From contig DAOTUU010000003.1 of the NCBI GenBank assembly GCA_034436555.1, positions 72,432 to 136,431 of the forward strand: a DNA stretch of 64,000 bases. The letters are read 5' to 3'. Positions within the stretch are counted from its first letter, which is position 1. Every line of letters begins with the position of its first letter. Under the pieces are notes generated by a model. It saw nothing but the letters and a program-made list of their open reading frames with translations. It searched no databases and had not been told where the DNA came from. This document shows, in pieces, positions 7,791-15,454 of this stretch. The translations under genes were made by a program, and so were the position numbers. The stretch is from JAFMJV01 sp034436555 (lineage in GTDB: Bacteria; Chloroflexota; Limnocylindria; Limnocylindrales; CSP1-4).

Positions 7791-8704
7791 GTCGCCCCCA
7801 GCGCGAGGCCGATCGCGAACAGCGCCCCGAACAGCAGGGCGAGCTCGGCGGTGCCCTTGAGCACCCCGTTCAGGACACGCCGGTCGCTGTCGGGACCGAT
7901 GGCCAGCACCGTGCGCGTGAGCGGCCGCGTGCGCCACAGGCCGACGAGGGGCAGCAGCACCGGATACGTCGCACCGCCCCACGCCAGCGCCACCGGCACC
8001 ATCGCGGCGACCGCCAGCAGCGTCACGTACTCGGCCTTCGCGAACCGCTCGCCCAGCAGCACCGCGAGCGTCCGCTTGTTCGCCCGCCGGTCGGTCGGCA
8101 GGTCGCGCAGGTTGTTGACCACGAGGATGGCCGTGATGAGGCAGCCCATGGGAACCGACGCCCAGAGGTACAGCGGCTCGATCGTGAGCGACTGGAGATA
8201 GCCCGTGCCCACCACCGCGACGACCCCGAAGAACAGGAACACGAAGACCTCGCCCAGGCCGGCGTACCCGTAGGGCATCGGCCCGCCCGTGTACAGCAGC
8301 GCCGCGGCGATGGCCAGCGCACCCACCACGAGCAGCGCCACGCCGCCGACCCAGACCAGGTAGAGCCCGACCAGGCCCGCCCCGACCACGACGATCGCGA
8401 TCGCCCGCCTGAGCTGGGCGGGCGTGGCCAGCCCCGCCGCGGCGACCCGGACCGGACCCTGGCGATCGGGCGTGTCAGCCCCCCGGGAGAAGTCGGAGAG
8501 GTCGTTGGCCAGGTTCGCCACGACCTGCAACAGCAGCGCGACCAGCAGCGCGCCGACCGCCGTGTCCAGTCGCAGCGCGGTGCCCAGGCCCGCGGACGCG
8601 CCCAGGCCGACGAGCACTGGCGCGACCGCGGCGGGCAGCGTCCGGGGTCGGATGGCGAGCAGCCATGCCTCACGGGGCATGACGGTCCGGGAGATGGCGC
8701 TCAT
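7787..8704 (-). CDS. menA: 1,4-dihydroxy-2-naphthoate polyprenyltransferase
   Basis: Integral-membrane UbiA-superfamily prenyltransferase that joins the polyprenyl tail to DHNA, giving demethylmenaquinone. The 305-residue protein has many hydrophobic segments and both Asp-rich motifs: NLANDLSDFSRGAD near residue 70 and NNLRDLPTDRRANKRTLAV near 195. MenA proteins show this N-x-x-D-x-x-x-D pattern. The N-terminal WLLAIRPRTLPAAVAPVLVG is characteristic of the family. The start ATG shares one base with the menB stop, so it is coupled within the men operon. Confidence 0.95.
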   Translation of the reverse strand: MSAISRTVMPREAWLLAIRPRTLPAAVAPVLVGLGASAGLGTALRLDTAVGALLVALLLQVVANLANDLSDFSRGADTPDRQGPVRVAAAGLATPAQLRRAIAIVVVGAGLVGLYLVWVGGVALLVVGALAIAAALLYTGGPMPYGYAGLGEVFVFLFFGVVAVVGTGYLQSLTIEPLYLWASVPMGCLITAILVVNNLRDLPTDRRANKRTLAVLLGERFAKAEYVTLLAVAAMVPVALAWGGATYPVLLPLVGLWRTRPLTRTVLAIGPDSDRRVLNGVLKGTAELALLFGALFAIGLALGAT

Positions 8705-9528
8705 CAGGGCCGACGCGGGAACCTGCGGTACTCGGGTGGGCGCTTCTCGAGGAACGCTCGGCTGCCCTCGTGCGCCTCCGGCGTCGTGTAGTACAGCCCC
8801 GTGGCGTTGCCCGCGAACTCCTGGAGCCCAGCCAGGCCATCGGTGGCCACGAGGAACGCCGACTTCAGGAAGCGGATGGCGGTCGGGCTCATGTCCAGGA
8901 TCGCGTGGGCCCAGCGCAGCCCCTCCGCCTCCAGGTCCGCCAGCGGCACGACCGTGTTCACGAGGCCCATCTCGAGCGCCTCTCGGGCGTCATAGCGGCG
9001 ACACAGGAACCAGATCTCCTTGGCCTTCTTGTCACCCACCAGGCGCGCCAGGAGGCCGATGCCGAACCCCGCGTCGAACGAGCCCACGCGCGGGCCGACC
9101 TGTCCGAACACGGCGTTCTCGCTCGCGATCGAGAGGTCGCACACGACATGCAGCACGTGCCCACCCCCGATGGCGAACCCGTTGACGAGGGCGATCACCG
9201 GGATCGGCAGGGAGCGGATCTGGCGCTGGAGATCCAGCACGTTCAGGCGCGCCAGGCCGTCGCCGCCGACATACCCTCCCTGGCCCTTCGCGTTGAGGTC
9301 GCCGCCCGCGCAGAACGCCGTGTCGCCCGCGCCGGTCAGTAGGACGCAGCCGATCGACGCGTCGTCGCGGATGCGCGCGAACGCGTCGATGAGCTGCTGC
9401 ACCGTCTCCGGGCGGAACGCGTTCCGGACGTGCTGGCGGTCGATGGTGACCCTGGCCACGCCCGTCCCCGAGTGCTCGTAGCGGATGTCGCTGTACGCGG
9501 CGACGGGCGTCCAGGTGACGCTGCTCAT
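8704..9528 (-). CDS. menB: 1,4-dihydroxy-2-naphthoyl-CoA synthase
   Basis: Crotonase-fold enzyme that cyclises o-succinylbenzoyl-CoA to DHNA-CoA. The 274-residue protein carries VTIDRQHVRNAFRPETV, FCAGGDLNAKGQGGY, the oxyanion-hole region NGFAIGGGHVLHVVCDLSIA, GPRVGSFDAGFG and a C-terminal EGSRAFLEKRPPEY, all typical of MenB rather than general enoyl-CoA hydratases. The start overlaps the menH stop by ATGA. Its product is a CoA ester, and none of the other separate men genes here is a hotdog-fold DHNA-CoA thioesterase. Confidence 0.96.
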   Translation of the reverse strand: MSSVTWTPVAAYSDIRYEHSGTGVARVTIDRQHVRNAFRPETVQQLIDAFARIRDDASIGCVLLTGAGDTAFCAGGDLNAKGQGGYVGGDGLARLNVLDLQRQIRSLPIPVIALVNGFAIGGGHVLHVVCDLSIASENAVFGQVGPRVGSFDAGFGIGLLARLVGDKKAKEIWFLCRRYDAREALEMGLVNTVVPLADLEAEGLRWAHAILDMSPTAIRFLKSAFLVATDGLAGLQEFAGNATGLYYTTPEAHEGSRAFLEKRPPEYRRFPRRP

Positions 9529-10385
9529 GGGCGGCTCCTTGCGGGGGTGCAGATCTCCGATGCGGTGACGAGGTGGCGGGCGAGCTCGCGGGCGAACCGC
9601 TCCGGCGCCTCACGGTGGAGGGTGTGGCCGACCCCGTCGACGACGACCAGGCGGGCCGATGGGATGGCGCAGGCGGCCGCCCGCGCGCGCGCCAGTCCGA
9701 GGTCGTCGAGCGATCCCGCGACGACGGTGGTGGGGACCCCGATCGTCGGCAGATCCGCGTGGAGCGGCGCCATCGCGCCCTGTCCGGCCCCCCGGAGGCT
9801 GGCCGCCAGGGCGGCCGGGTCGTTGCGAAGTCGAGCGGCGCGGATGGCGGCGCGGCGTCCGGCCGGCAGCGCTCGCTCCGCGGCGAACAGGGGCTGCGCC
9901 TCCCAGCGGTCCACGAACGCCTCGATCCCCTCGCGCTCCAGGAGCTGCGCGAGGGCCTCGTCCGCGGCGCGCCGATCGGCGCGCGCCACGGGGTCGGCGA
10001 TGCCCGGTGATGGGCTCTCGAGGAACAGGCTCCGCACCACCCCCGGGTGGTCCACGGCCAGGCGCAGCGCGACGCGCGACCCGAAGGAGTAGCCCATCAC
10101 ATGGGCAGGCGCGAGCCGGAGCCCCTCCAAGAGCCGCGCCAGATCGGCCGCCTGACGCTCCACCGCGTGCCGCGCCTCGTCCAGCGGCGCCGCGGACGCA
10201 CCATGACCCGGCAGATCGAGCGTCACGACCGTGGTCAGACGCTCGAGCGCCACCCGGAACGGATCCCAGTCCGCACCGCTGCCGGTGAAGCCGTGAAGCA
10301 GCAGCAGGGCGGGTCCCGAGCCAGACTGTCGGATGCCGCCGGGCGCGTCATGTGGCACCCCAGGCGGCGCCCACCGATGGCTCAC
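9525..10385 (-). CDS. menH: SHCHC synthase (alpha/beta hydrolase)
   Basis: Alpha/beta hydrolase of 286 residues, assigned to MenH (2-succinyl-6-hydroxy-2,4-cyclohexadiene-1-carboxylate synthase, which eliminates pyruvate from the MenD product). It shows LLLLHGFTGSGADWDPF with the oxyanion region, TLDLPGHGAS, the nucleophile elbow MGYSFGSRVALRLA (family G-Y-S-M-G-G-R in MenH), an acid in VAGSLDDL and a C-terminal GVGHTLHREAPERFA histidine. It sits between menD and menB with 4-nt overlaps on both sides, so assignment rests on motif plus context. A second hydrolase domain in the operon is fused to MenE. Confidence 0.88.
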   Translation of the reverse strand: MSHRWAPPGVPHDAPGGIRQSGSGPALLLLHGFTGSGADWDPFRVALERLTTVVTLDLPGHGASAAPLDEARHAVERQAADLARLLEGLRLAPAHVMGYSFGSRVALRLAVDHPGVVRSLFLESPSPGIADPVARADRRAADEALAQLLEREGIEAFVDRWEAQPLFAAERALPAGRRAAIRAARLRNDPAALAASLRGAGQGAMAPLHADLPTIGVPTTVVAGSLDDLGLARARAAACAIPSARLVVVDGVGHTLHREAPERFARELARHLVTASEICTPARSRP

Positions 10386-12130
10386 CTGAGGCTCGCCAGG
10401 GTGTCTGCCGCCACGCGCGCCACGAGCGCGTGGAGCTCCACGTTGCGGCGCCTGTCGGTGGCGAGGCGCAGCACCCGGACGCCCGGGCTCCGGTCAGCGA
10501 GCGCCGTGCCCAGCTCTGCTGACAGGCTGCGGTGGTCGACCTGCCGCGCCACCGCGCCGAGTGCCAGGGCGCTGGCCGCGAGGTCGGTGCCGTGGGGCGT
10601 CCCGAAGAGCGCCTCGAAGCGCGCCGGCAGACCCGCCTCCGGGCGCTCGGTCGTCGCCTGCGCCAGGAACGAGAAGATCCCGCCGCCATCGTTGTCGATG
10701 ACCACGACCGTGAGCGGCACCTCCAGGAGTCGCGCCGTGACCAGCCCACCCAGGTCATGCACGAACGAGATGTCGCCCGTGACCAGCAGCACCGGTCCGC
10801 GGTGCACCGTCGCCGCCCCGGCCGCGGCGGAGGTGACGCCGTCGATGCCGTTCGCACCCCGGCTCGCGATGACGGTCATCCGCTCGGACCCGTCGAACCA
10901 CGTGTCGAGGTCGCGCACGGGCATCGAGGAACCCACCCACAGGAGGACGCGGTCGGTGTCCAGCTCACCGAGCGCGTGGAACGGCTGTCCCTCGAACGGC
11001 TCGTCCAGCGCACCCAGCCACGCGGTCGCGGCGGCCTGGACCGCCCGGTCCGCACGGGACCAGTCGGACGACCAGGCGGACGGCGGACGATCGCGGTCAC
11101 GCCGGACCCGCTCCGCCAGGGCCATCAACGTCGCCGCCGGATGGGCGTGGATGATCGTCGCGGCCCGTGGCGCCGGCTGCGGCCATCGAGCCGCGCCATC
11201 GAGGACCCACAGCTCGTGGGCCGGGTCATCGACCAGCTCGTTGGTCCAGCGCGACGTGGGGATCGCACCCACCCGGATGACGAGATCCGGACGGTGCGCA
11301 TCCCGCCACGGGCCGGGCCGCAGCAGCAGGTCGCCCCGCACCCCATGGCCGCGCGGCACCCCCGACAGCACGTCCGCCACGATGGGATACCCGGTCGCGG
11401 TCGAGAGGGTCCGGGCGGCAAGCGGCAGCACCGGCGCATCGTCGGGTCCCGCCACGATCAGCCCGCGATCGGTCTCGGCCAGACGCGCGGCCAGGCGATC
11501 GAGCTCCAGGGGGTCCAGCAGTCGCTCGCCCTCGACGACGCTCACGAACGGCGCCCCTGCCCGATCAGGGCCGGGTGCCAGCGCCCCCTCGGGGACGAGC
11601 GGCTCACGGTACGCCAGGTTCAGATGGACCGGTCCGGCGCCGCGACCGGTGCCCAGCGCCTCCGAAACCGCGCGACAGGCCAGCCAGCGCCAGTGGGCGA
11701 GCGTCTCCGGGGCCCCATCCATCAGCGGCACCTCGGCCGCCCAGCGCACATGCGTCCCGAACAGTCCCGCCTGGTCGATCGTCTGCGCGGCGCCCCGGTC
11801 ACGCAGCTCCGCCGGTCGGTCCGCGGTCAGCAGCAACAGGGGGACGCGCGCCAGATCCGCCTCGACGGCTGCGGGCAGCAGCTCCGCGGCGGCCGTCCCG
11901 GAGGTCACCAGGACCGCGACCGGCCGACGCGCGACGCGCGCCATGCCCAGTGCCGCGAACGATGCGGACCGTTCGTCGAGCAGCACCCGGACCCGCATCG
12001 ACGGGTTCGCCGCCAGGGCCAGCGCCATCGGCGTGGATCGTGACCCCGGGCACACGATCGCATCCCGCACCCCGGCCCCGACGAGCTCGCCGACGAGGGC
12101 CACGAGGCCGCGCGACAGCGCCGCGGTCAC
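10382..12130 (-). CDS. menD: SEPHCHC synthase
   Basis: Thiamine-diphosphate-dependent enzyme that adds 2-oxoglutarate (with decarboxylation) to isochorismate, the first committed menaquinone step. The 582-residue length is normal. Visible features are the N-terminal VCPGSRSTPMALALA signature and DERSASFAALGMARVARRPV with the ThDP-activating glutamate region, followed by VTSGTAAAELLPAVVEA-type PYR motifs. The C-terminal ThDP domain has RGANGIDGVTSAAAG and TGDISFVHDLGGL, followed by VIDNDGGGIFSFL (the GDG...N region). The start is GTG in a GTGA overlap with menF. Confidence 0.95.
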   Translation of the reverse strand: MTAALSRGLVALVGELVGAGVRDAIVCPGSRSTPMALALAANPSMRVRVLLDERSASFAALGMARVARRPVAVLVTSGTAAAELLPAAVEADLARVPLLLLTADRPAELRDRGAAQTIDQAGLFGTHVRWAAEVPLMDGAPETLAHWRWLACRAVSEALGTGRGAGPVHLNLAYREPLVPEGALAPGPDRAGAPFVSVVEGERLLDPLELDRLAARLAETDRGLIVAGPDDAPVLPLAARTLSTATGYPIVADVLSGVPRGHGVRGDLLLRPGPWRDAHRPDLVIRVGAIPTSRWTNELVDDPAHELWVLDGAARWPQPAPRAATIIHAHPAATLMALAERVRRDRDRPPSAWSSDWSRADRAVQAAATAWLGALDEPFEGQPFHALGELDTDRVLLWVGSSMPVRDLDTWFDGSERMTVIASRGANGIDGVTSAAAGAATVHRGPVLLVTGDISFVHDLGGLVTARLLEVPLTVVVIDNDGGGIFSFLAQATTERPEAGLPARFEALFGTPHGTDLAASALALGAVARQVDHRSLSAELGTALADRSPGVRVLRLATDRRRNVELHALVARVAADTLASLR

Positions 12131-13533
12131 GGCACCGCCTCGGTGTCATCGGGGTCGAGGCCCAGCGCCGAGAGCATCGGTCGCAGCTTGACGCGCGATT
12201 CGTCCCACTCGCATCCGGCGTCCGAATCGGCCACGATGCCGCACCCCGCGAACAGGCTGGCGTGCGTCCCGTCCACGACACCGCAGCGGAGGGCGACCAT
12301 CAGCTCGCCGTCCCCGTCCGCGCCCACCCAGCCCACCGGCCCTGCATACCAGCCGCGCTCGAACCCCTCCAGCTCAGCGATCATCGTCAGCGCGGCGTCG
12401 CGTGGCGCCCCACCCACGGCCGGCGTGGGGTGCAGCCGTCCTGCCAGGTCCAGCGTCCCGGCAGGTTCGCGGAGGACGCCCTCGATGGGCGTCGCCAGGT
12501 GATGCACGTCGCGCAGCGTCAGGACGGCCGGGACCGGTTGGATGCGCACATCGGCCGCGATCGGCTCCAGCTCGCGACGAAGCGCGTCGACCACCACGGA
12601 ATGCTCCTCGCGGTCCTTGTCCGACGCCAGCAGCCGAGCGGCCAGCCGGGCGTCCTCGGCCGGGTCTCGCCCGCGACGCGCCGATCCCGCGACCGCCGCT
12701 GTCCGGAAGGCCCGTCCCTCGACGCGCAGGAGTCGCTCCGGCGTGACGCCCATGAATGCTCGGCCACCCCGGCTGAACAGGTACGTGGCGCTCTCCGGGG
12801 CGCCGTCCGAGAGCCGCCGCAGCGTCGATGCCGCATCCACCGGCGAAGACAGGTCCAGGTCCACGCGACGCGCCAGGACGACCTTGTCCAGGCGCCCCCG
12901 ACCCACGGCGCCGGCCATCAACGACACCAGCCGATCCCAGCCGAGCCGATCGGGGGTCGACCGGACCGGCCCGGACAGGGTCCCCGACGATGGTCGAGGG
13001 GAGTTCGCCGCGACGGAGCCCAGCCGCGCCCAGGTCGCGTCGAGCGCGGCGCCCTCTCGCCGTTCCCGGCCCGCCTGGACCGTCACGGTCAGCCAGCTCC
13101 GACCCCCCACCTCGACATACCCGAGCGCGGGAAGCACCAGCGAGGCGGTCGGGAACGTGGACCACGGTCCGGACTCCGACGGTCGGTCCGCGGCGAACCC
13201 GAGCCCGCCCATCAGCACGGGACCGGCGGGGCCCGAGCGTCCGTGAGTCGAGAGGTCCGCGACGACCGATGTCCATGCGGCGGCCGCGTCGGCGAAGCGA
13301 CCGGGACCCGATCGCTCGATCGCCCAGGCCCGCCCGACGCCCACGATGGCCAGGCCGTCGGATGGTCGGAACCAGGCCGCGACCTCCAGGCGGGCGGCAA
13401 CGGCCGCGGACACCAGCCCGAACGGGTCGCGGGCGGGGACCCCGAGCGTGCTCGTGGTCAGGAGGGTCCCGCTCGGTGCCGCCGCGAGGGCGGCCGCCAG
13501 GTCAGCCGAGGGACGCGCGCCCAGGAGGGTCAT
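12127..13533 (-). CDS. menF: Isochorismate synthase
   Basis: Chorismate-utilising enzyme that converts chorismate to isochorismate, entry point of the menaquinone branch. The 468-residue protein has a variable N-terminal half and the conserved C-terminal chorismate-binding domain: LDKVVLARRVDL, FMGVTPERLLRVEG, TAAVAGSARRGRDP, DREEHSVVVDALRREL, HHLATPIEG, LHPTPAVGGAPRD, and near the end GCGIVADSDAGCEWDES. The presence of MenD immediately downstream makes MenF more likely than anthranilate or salicylate synthase. The ATG overlaps the tetR stop (ATGA). Confidence 0.93.
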   Translation of the reverse strand: MTLLGARPSADLAAALAAAPSGTLLTTSTLGVPARDPFGLVSAAVAARLEVAAWFRPSDGLAIVGVGRAWAIERSGPGRFADAAAAWTSVVADLSTHGRSGPAGPVLMGGLGFAADRPSESGPWSTFPTASLVLPALGYVEVGGRSWLTVTVQAGRERREGAALDATWARLGSVAANSPRPSSGTLSGPVRSTPDRLGWDRLVSLMAGAVGRGRLDKVVLARRVDLDLSSPVDAASTLRRLSDGAPESATYLFSRGGRAFMGVTPERLLRVEGRAFRTAAVAGSARRGRDPAEDARLAARLLASDKDREEHSVVVDALRRELEPIAADVRIQPVPAVLTLRDVHHLATPIEGVLREPAGTLDLAGRLHPTPAVGGAPRDAALTMIAELEGFERGWYAGPVGWVGADGDGELMVALRCGVVDGTHASLFAGCGIVADSDAGCEWDESRVKLRPMLSALGLDPDDTEAVP

Positions 13534-14201
13534 CGCGCCGCCTCGGGAAAGGTGCTCGGGCCGGCCGGCACCGGGACCGACGCGAGCCGGTCGGCGCCCA
13601 CGCCCACGCTGCGCAGGAGCATCCCGCGCAGGGCGGGATAGGCGTCCTCAAGCCGGTCCGGCTGGTCGGCGTGGAGCCATCGTCCCACCACCTCGTTGAG
13701 CGCACCGAACCAGGCGATGCTCACGATGCGCGTGTCCAGCGGCGCGATCGCGCCATCGGCCACGGCCTCGTCGAGATAGCCCGCGATGAGGCGCGCGAAC
13801 CGGTCGTGGAGCGCGTCGGCCTCGGCCTGGAAGACGCGACCCGCGCCCACCACGTCCAGGAACATCAGCCGCGCCATCGTCCGGTGGCCGGCGAACGCGG
13901 CGAGCACGGCACGGATGGCCGCCTCCGCTCGCGCGATCGGCTCGACCTCGGCCGCGACCGCGCGCTCGACCTTGGCCACGAGCTTGTCAGCGGTGGTCCG
14001 CATCAGCTCCCGGAAGATCGAGTCCTTGGTCGGGAAATGGAAGTACACGCCTCCCTTGGAGGTCTCTGCGGCCGCCGCGATGTCATCCATCGAGGCGTCG
14101 CGATAGCCTCGCCCGGCGAACGTCGCGAACGCGGCATCGAGAATCCGCTCGCGGCGGCTCCGACTCTGCTCGCTGGGCTCGGGCGTGGTCCGAGGGGACA
14201 T
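13530..14201 (-). CDS. TetR-family regulator, first gene of the men operon
   Basis: A 223-residue repressor-type protein. The N-terminal HTH is SRRERILDAAFATFAGRGYRD, with MDDIAAAAETSKGGVYFHF as recognition segment; the rest is an alpha-helical ligand-binding domain of unknown ligand. It is the promoter-proximal gene of a nine-gene overlapping operon and ends in an ATGA with menF. The ATG at 14201 was chosen because GGAG lies 9 nt upstream; the upstream ATG (14216) and GTG (14219) abut a 26-bp palindrome and have no Shine-Dalgarno. A perfect palindrome over the presumed transcription start suggests autoregulation and control of menaquinone synthesis. Confidence 0.9.
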   Translation of the reverse strand: MSPRTTPEPSEQSRSRRERILDAAFATFAGRGYRDASMDDIAAAAETSKGGVYFHFPTKDSIFRELMRTTADKLVAKVERAVAAEVEPIARAEAAIRAVLAAFAGHRTMARLMFLDVVGAGRVFQAEADALHDRFARLIAGYLDEAVADGAIAPLDTRIVSIAWFGALNEVVGRWLHADQPDRLEDAYPALRGMLLRSVGVGADRLASVPVPAGPSTFPEAAR

Positions 14202-14218
14202 CCGACGGGTCTCCATCA

Positions 14219-14244
14219 CGACCGACCGACCGGTCGGTCGGTCG
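14219..14244. promoter_or_regulatory. 26-bp palindromic TetR operator candidate
   Basis: A perfect 26-bp palindrome made of GACC repeats mirrored as GGTC repeats, centred at 14231/14232. It lies directly before the tetR-men start codons and just downstream of a TAGGAT hexamer, so a bound dimer or pair of dimers would cover the transcription start. Palindromes of the ACCGACCGGTCGGT type are common TetR-family operators. Confidence 0.8.
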
Positions 14245-14246
14245 CA

Positions 14247-14252
14247 ATCCTA
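14247..14252 (-). promoter_or_regulatory. -10 element of the tetR-men operon
   Basis: TAGGAT on the minus strand. The predicted transcription start, about 7 nt downstream, falls inside the 26-bp palindrome. The leader to the 14201 ATG would be about 40 nt and contains the GGAG used to choose that start. Confidence 0.5.
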
Positions 14253-14265
14253 CCGCGTCCGGGCG

Positions 14266-14342
14266 TGGCGCCCCCGGTGCGACTCGAACGCACGACCGGC
14301 CGCTTAGAAGGCGGCTGCTCTATCCAGCTGAGCTACGGGGAC
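14266..14342 (-). tRNA. tRNA-Arg (anticodon TCT), CCA encoded
   Basis: A complete cloverleaf of 77 nt with an encoded CCA at 14266-14268. The acceptor pairs GTCCCCG with CGGGGGC. The D-arm has the TAGCTCAGCTGGATAGAGCA pattern. The anticodon stem GCCGC/GCGGC closes the loop CTTCTAA (anticodon TCT, reads AGA). The T-arm is GTGCG-TTCGAGT-CGCAC. A TATCCT hexamer ends 8 nt upstream of the 5' end, so transcription probably starts at or near the mature end. Confidence 0.95.
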
Positions 14343-14350
14343 GTGGCTCA

Positions 14351-14356
14351 AGGATA
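14351..14356 (-). promoter_or_regulatory. -10 element of tRNA-Arg
   Basis: TATCCT on the minus strand, 8 nt before the tRNA 5' end. Confidence 0.45.
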
Positions 14357-14392
14357 CCGCGGCCGCGGTCCCGCGAGCGAGGACGCCCCGGC

Positions 14393-14398
14393 TATACT
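14393..14398 (+). promoter_or_regulatory. -10 element of the 77-residue protein gene
   Basis: TATACT ends 2 nt before ATG 14401 and 8 nt before the in-frame ATG 14407. The spacing favours the second ATG as the start of a leaderless message. Confidence 0.5.
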
Positions 14399-14400
14399 CG

Positions 14401-14634
14401 ATGGCCATGCAGCAGATGTACCACCCGGACGACCTCGGCTCGATGGACCCGCTGGTCCTGATGAAGAACCTGGACCATGTCCGGATGACCGCGCGGCGCC
14501 TCTCGTACATCCTCCAGCAGCAGGTTCACCTGTACACGCCGGAGGCGAACCAGGTGCGCATGGAGATCGACCGGTACGTCGAGGCGGAGCGGCAGATCGA
14601 GTCGGAGCTGGCCCGGCGCCGCATCCGCGCCTGA
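14401..14634 (+). CDS. Small conserved-looking helical protein, unknown function
   Basis: A 77-residue protein that I do not recognise. It is strongly helical and charged: SMDPLVLMKNLDHVRMTARR, then LSYILQQQVHLYTPEANQVR, then MEIDRYVEAERQIESELARR. This looks like two or three amphipathic helices, perhaps a coiled-coil adaptor. No signal peptide or membrane segment is seen. The -10 hexamer spacing suggests that translation may begin at the second ATG (14407), removing two residues. It is a single gene divergent from tRNA-Arg. After its stop, 14674-14711 holds two 19-bp direct repeats. Confidence 0.7.
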   Translation: MAMQQMYHPDDLGSMDPLVLMKNLDHVRMTARRLSYILQQQVHLYTPEANQVRMEIDRYVEAERQIESELARRRIRA

Positions 14635-14673
14635 CCGGTCGGAATCGGGCATCCAGCCGTCACCCGGCGAGCC

Positions 14674-14711
14674 GCCGGCGGCCCCTCTCCGCGCCGGCGG
14701 CCCCTCTCCGC
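14674..14711. repeat. Two direct 19-bp repeats
   Basis: Perfect tandem copies of a GC-rich 19-mer start at 14674 and 14693, between two convergent small genes. There is no hairpin or T-run that would make it a standard terminator. Confidence 0.6.
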
Positions 14712-14747
14712 GCCGCCCGCCGTCACCGCGAGCGCGGGGCACCACGC

Positions 14748-15191
14748 TCAGCCCGTCGACGCCGCGAACAGCGCGGTGCGCGCGCGCCTGGCATCGTCCT
14801 GCGGATGCCCCGCCGATGACTCGCCGACCCGGTCGTCACCCACCGCCGCACGACGCGCGGCGGCGGTGCGCGCGGCCCGCTCCTCGGTGACCACGCGCTG
14901 GGCGAGCGCGGCCAGCCTCGGCAGCTCGGTGATGGAGAAGCCGATGCCGAGCTCGGCCAGCGCGTCGTAGTCCATGCCCCGATAGCTGCCGCGCGCGGCC
15001 GCCGCGCACATCTCGTCGTACAGCTCCGGCCACCCGATGCCTCGCCGGCGGTAGCAGTGCCGGATGAACTCCAGCACCTCGGCCGGCGCCTCCGCGCAGC
15101 GGCCATCCACCCCTGGCCCGGCGGTCCCCTCCCCTCCGGCCTGCATCACCCTGCCAGCGGCCATCCTGCGGCCCGTGACGTCGCTCGACAC
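14748..15191 (-). CDS. Hypothetical protein with a helical core
   Basis: Unrecognised protein of about 147 residues. The part that looks genuinely conserved is the middle: EVLEFIRHCYRRRGIGWPEL, YDEMCAAAARGSYRGMDYDA and LAELGIGFSITELPRLAALA, a compact helical region. The C-terminus is Ala/Arg-rich. The start is uncertain: GTG 15191 has a purine-rich AGGAAGAGGGAG just upstream, while in-frame ATGs at 15164 and 15146 are alternatives; much longer in-frame extensions look like low-complexity shadow. The 263 bp upstream (15192-15454) hold DnaA-box-like repeats and no gene. Confidence 0.55.
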   Translation of the reverse strand: MSSDVTGRRMAAGRVMQAGGEGTAGPGVDGRCAEAPAEVLEFIRHCYRRRGIGWPELYDEMCAAAARGSYRGMDYDALAELGIGFSITELPRLAALAQRVVTEERAARTAAARRAAVGDDRVGESSAGHPQDDARRARTALFAASTG

Positions 15192-15384
15192 CGACTCCCT
15201 CTTCCTCCGCGGACACGCCGCGACCGGGCCCATGTGTGCCCGGAGATCGACAACCAGGCCGCCACGCGCGTCTGTCGGGCGCGCGTCTGGCGGCGCCCCG
15301 CGTGGGGCTCCCTCCCGCGTTCCGGCTCGGCGCCGGATCGCTGCCGCCATGGTAGCCCGCGGCGCCTGAAGCGCTCTAGGCGGC

Positions 15385-15416
15385 AATCCACGAAGTTGTC
15401 CACGACCTTGTCCACA
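15385..15416 (+). other. Three DnaA-box-like 9-mers at 12-bp spacing
   Basis: CAATCCACG (15384-15392), TTGTCCACG (15396-15404) and TTGTCCACA (15408-15416) are phased exactly 12 bp apart on the same strand. The last matches the high-GC DnaA box TTGTCCACA, and the second differs by one base. The site lies in a 263-bp intergenic stretch upstream of one gene and downstream of another, not next to dnaA. It could be a DnaA regulatory or titration site. Confidence 0.4.
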
Positions 15417-15454
15417 GGCCTCGCCGGCAGCCCGATGGGCATCGCCGGAGCGGG

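Noticed and set aside
10532..12043. Long plus-strand open frame opposite menD
   Set aside because: Arg/Gly/His-rich shadow composition, no domain motifs, lies entirely antisense to a clear menD.
14201..14219. GTG 14219 or ATG 14216 as tetR start
   Set aside because: They abut the operator palindrome and lack a Shine-Dalgarno, whereas ATG 14201 has GGAG at 9 nt.
15384..15416. Chromosomal origin
   Set aside because: Only three boxes, no AT-rich unwinding region and no dnaA/dnaN neighbours.
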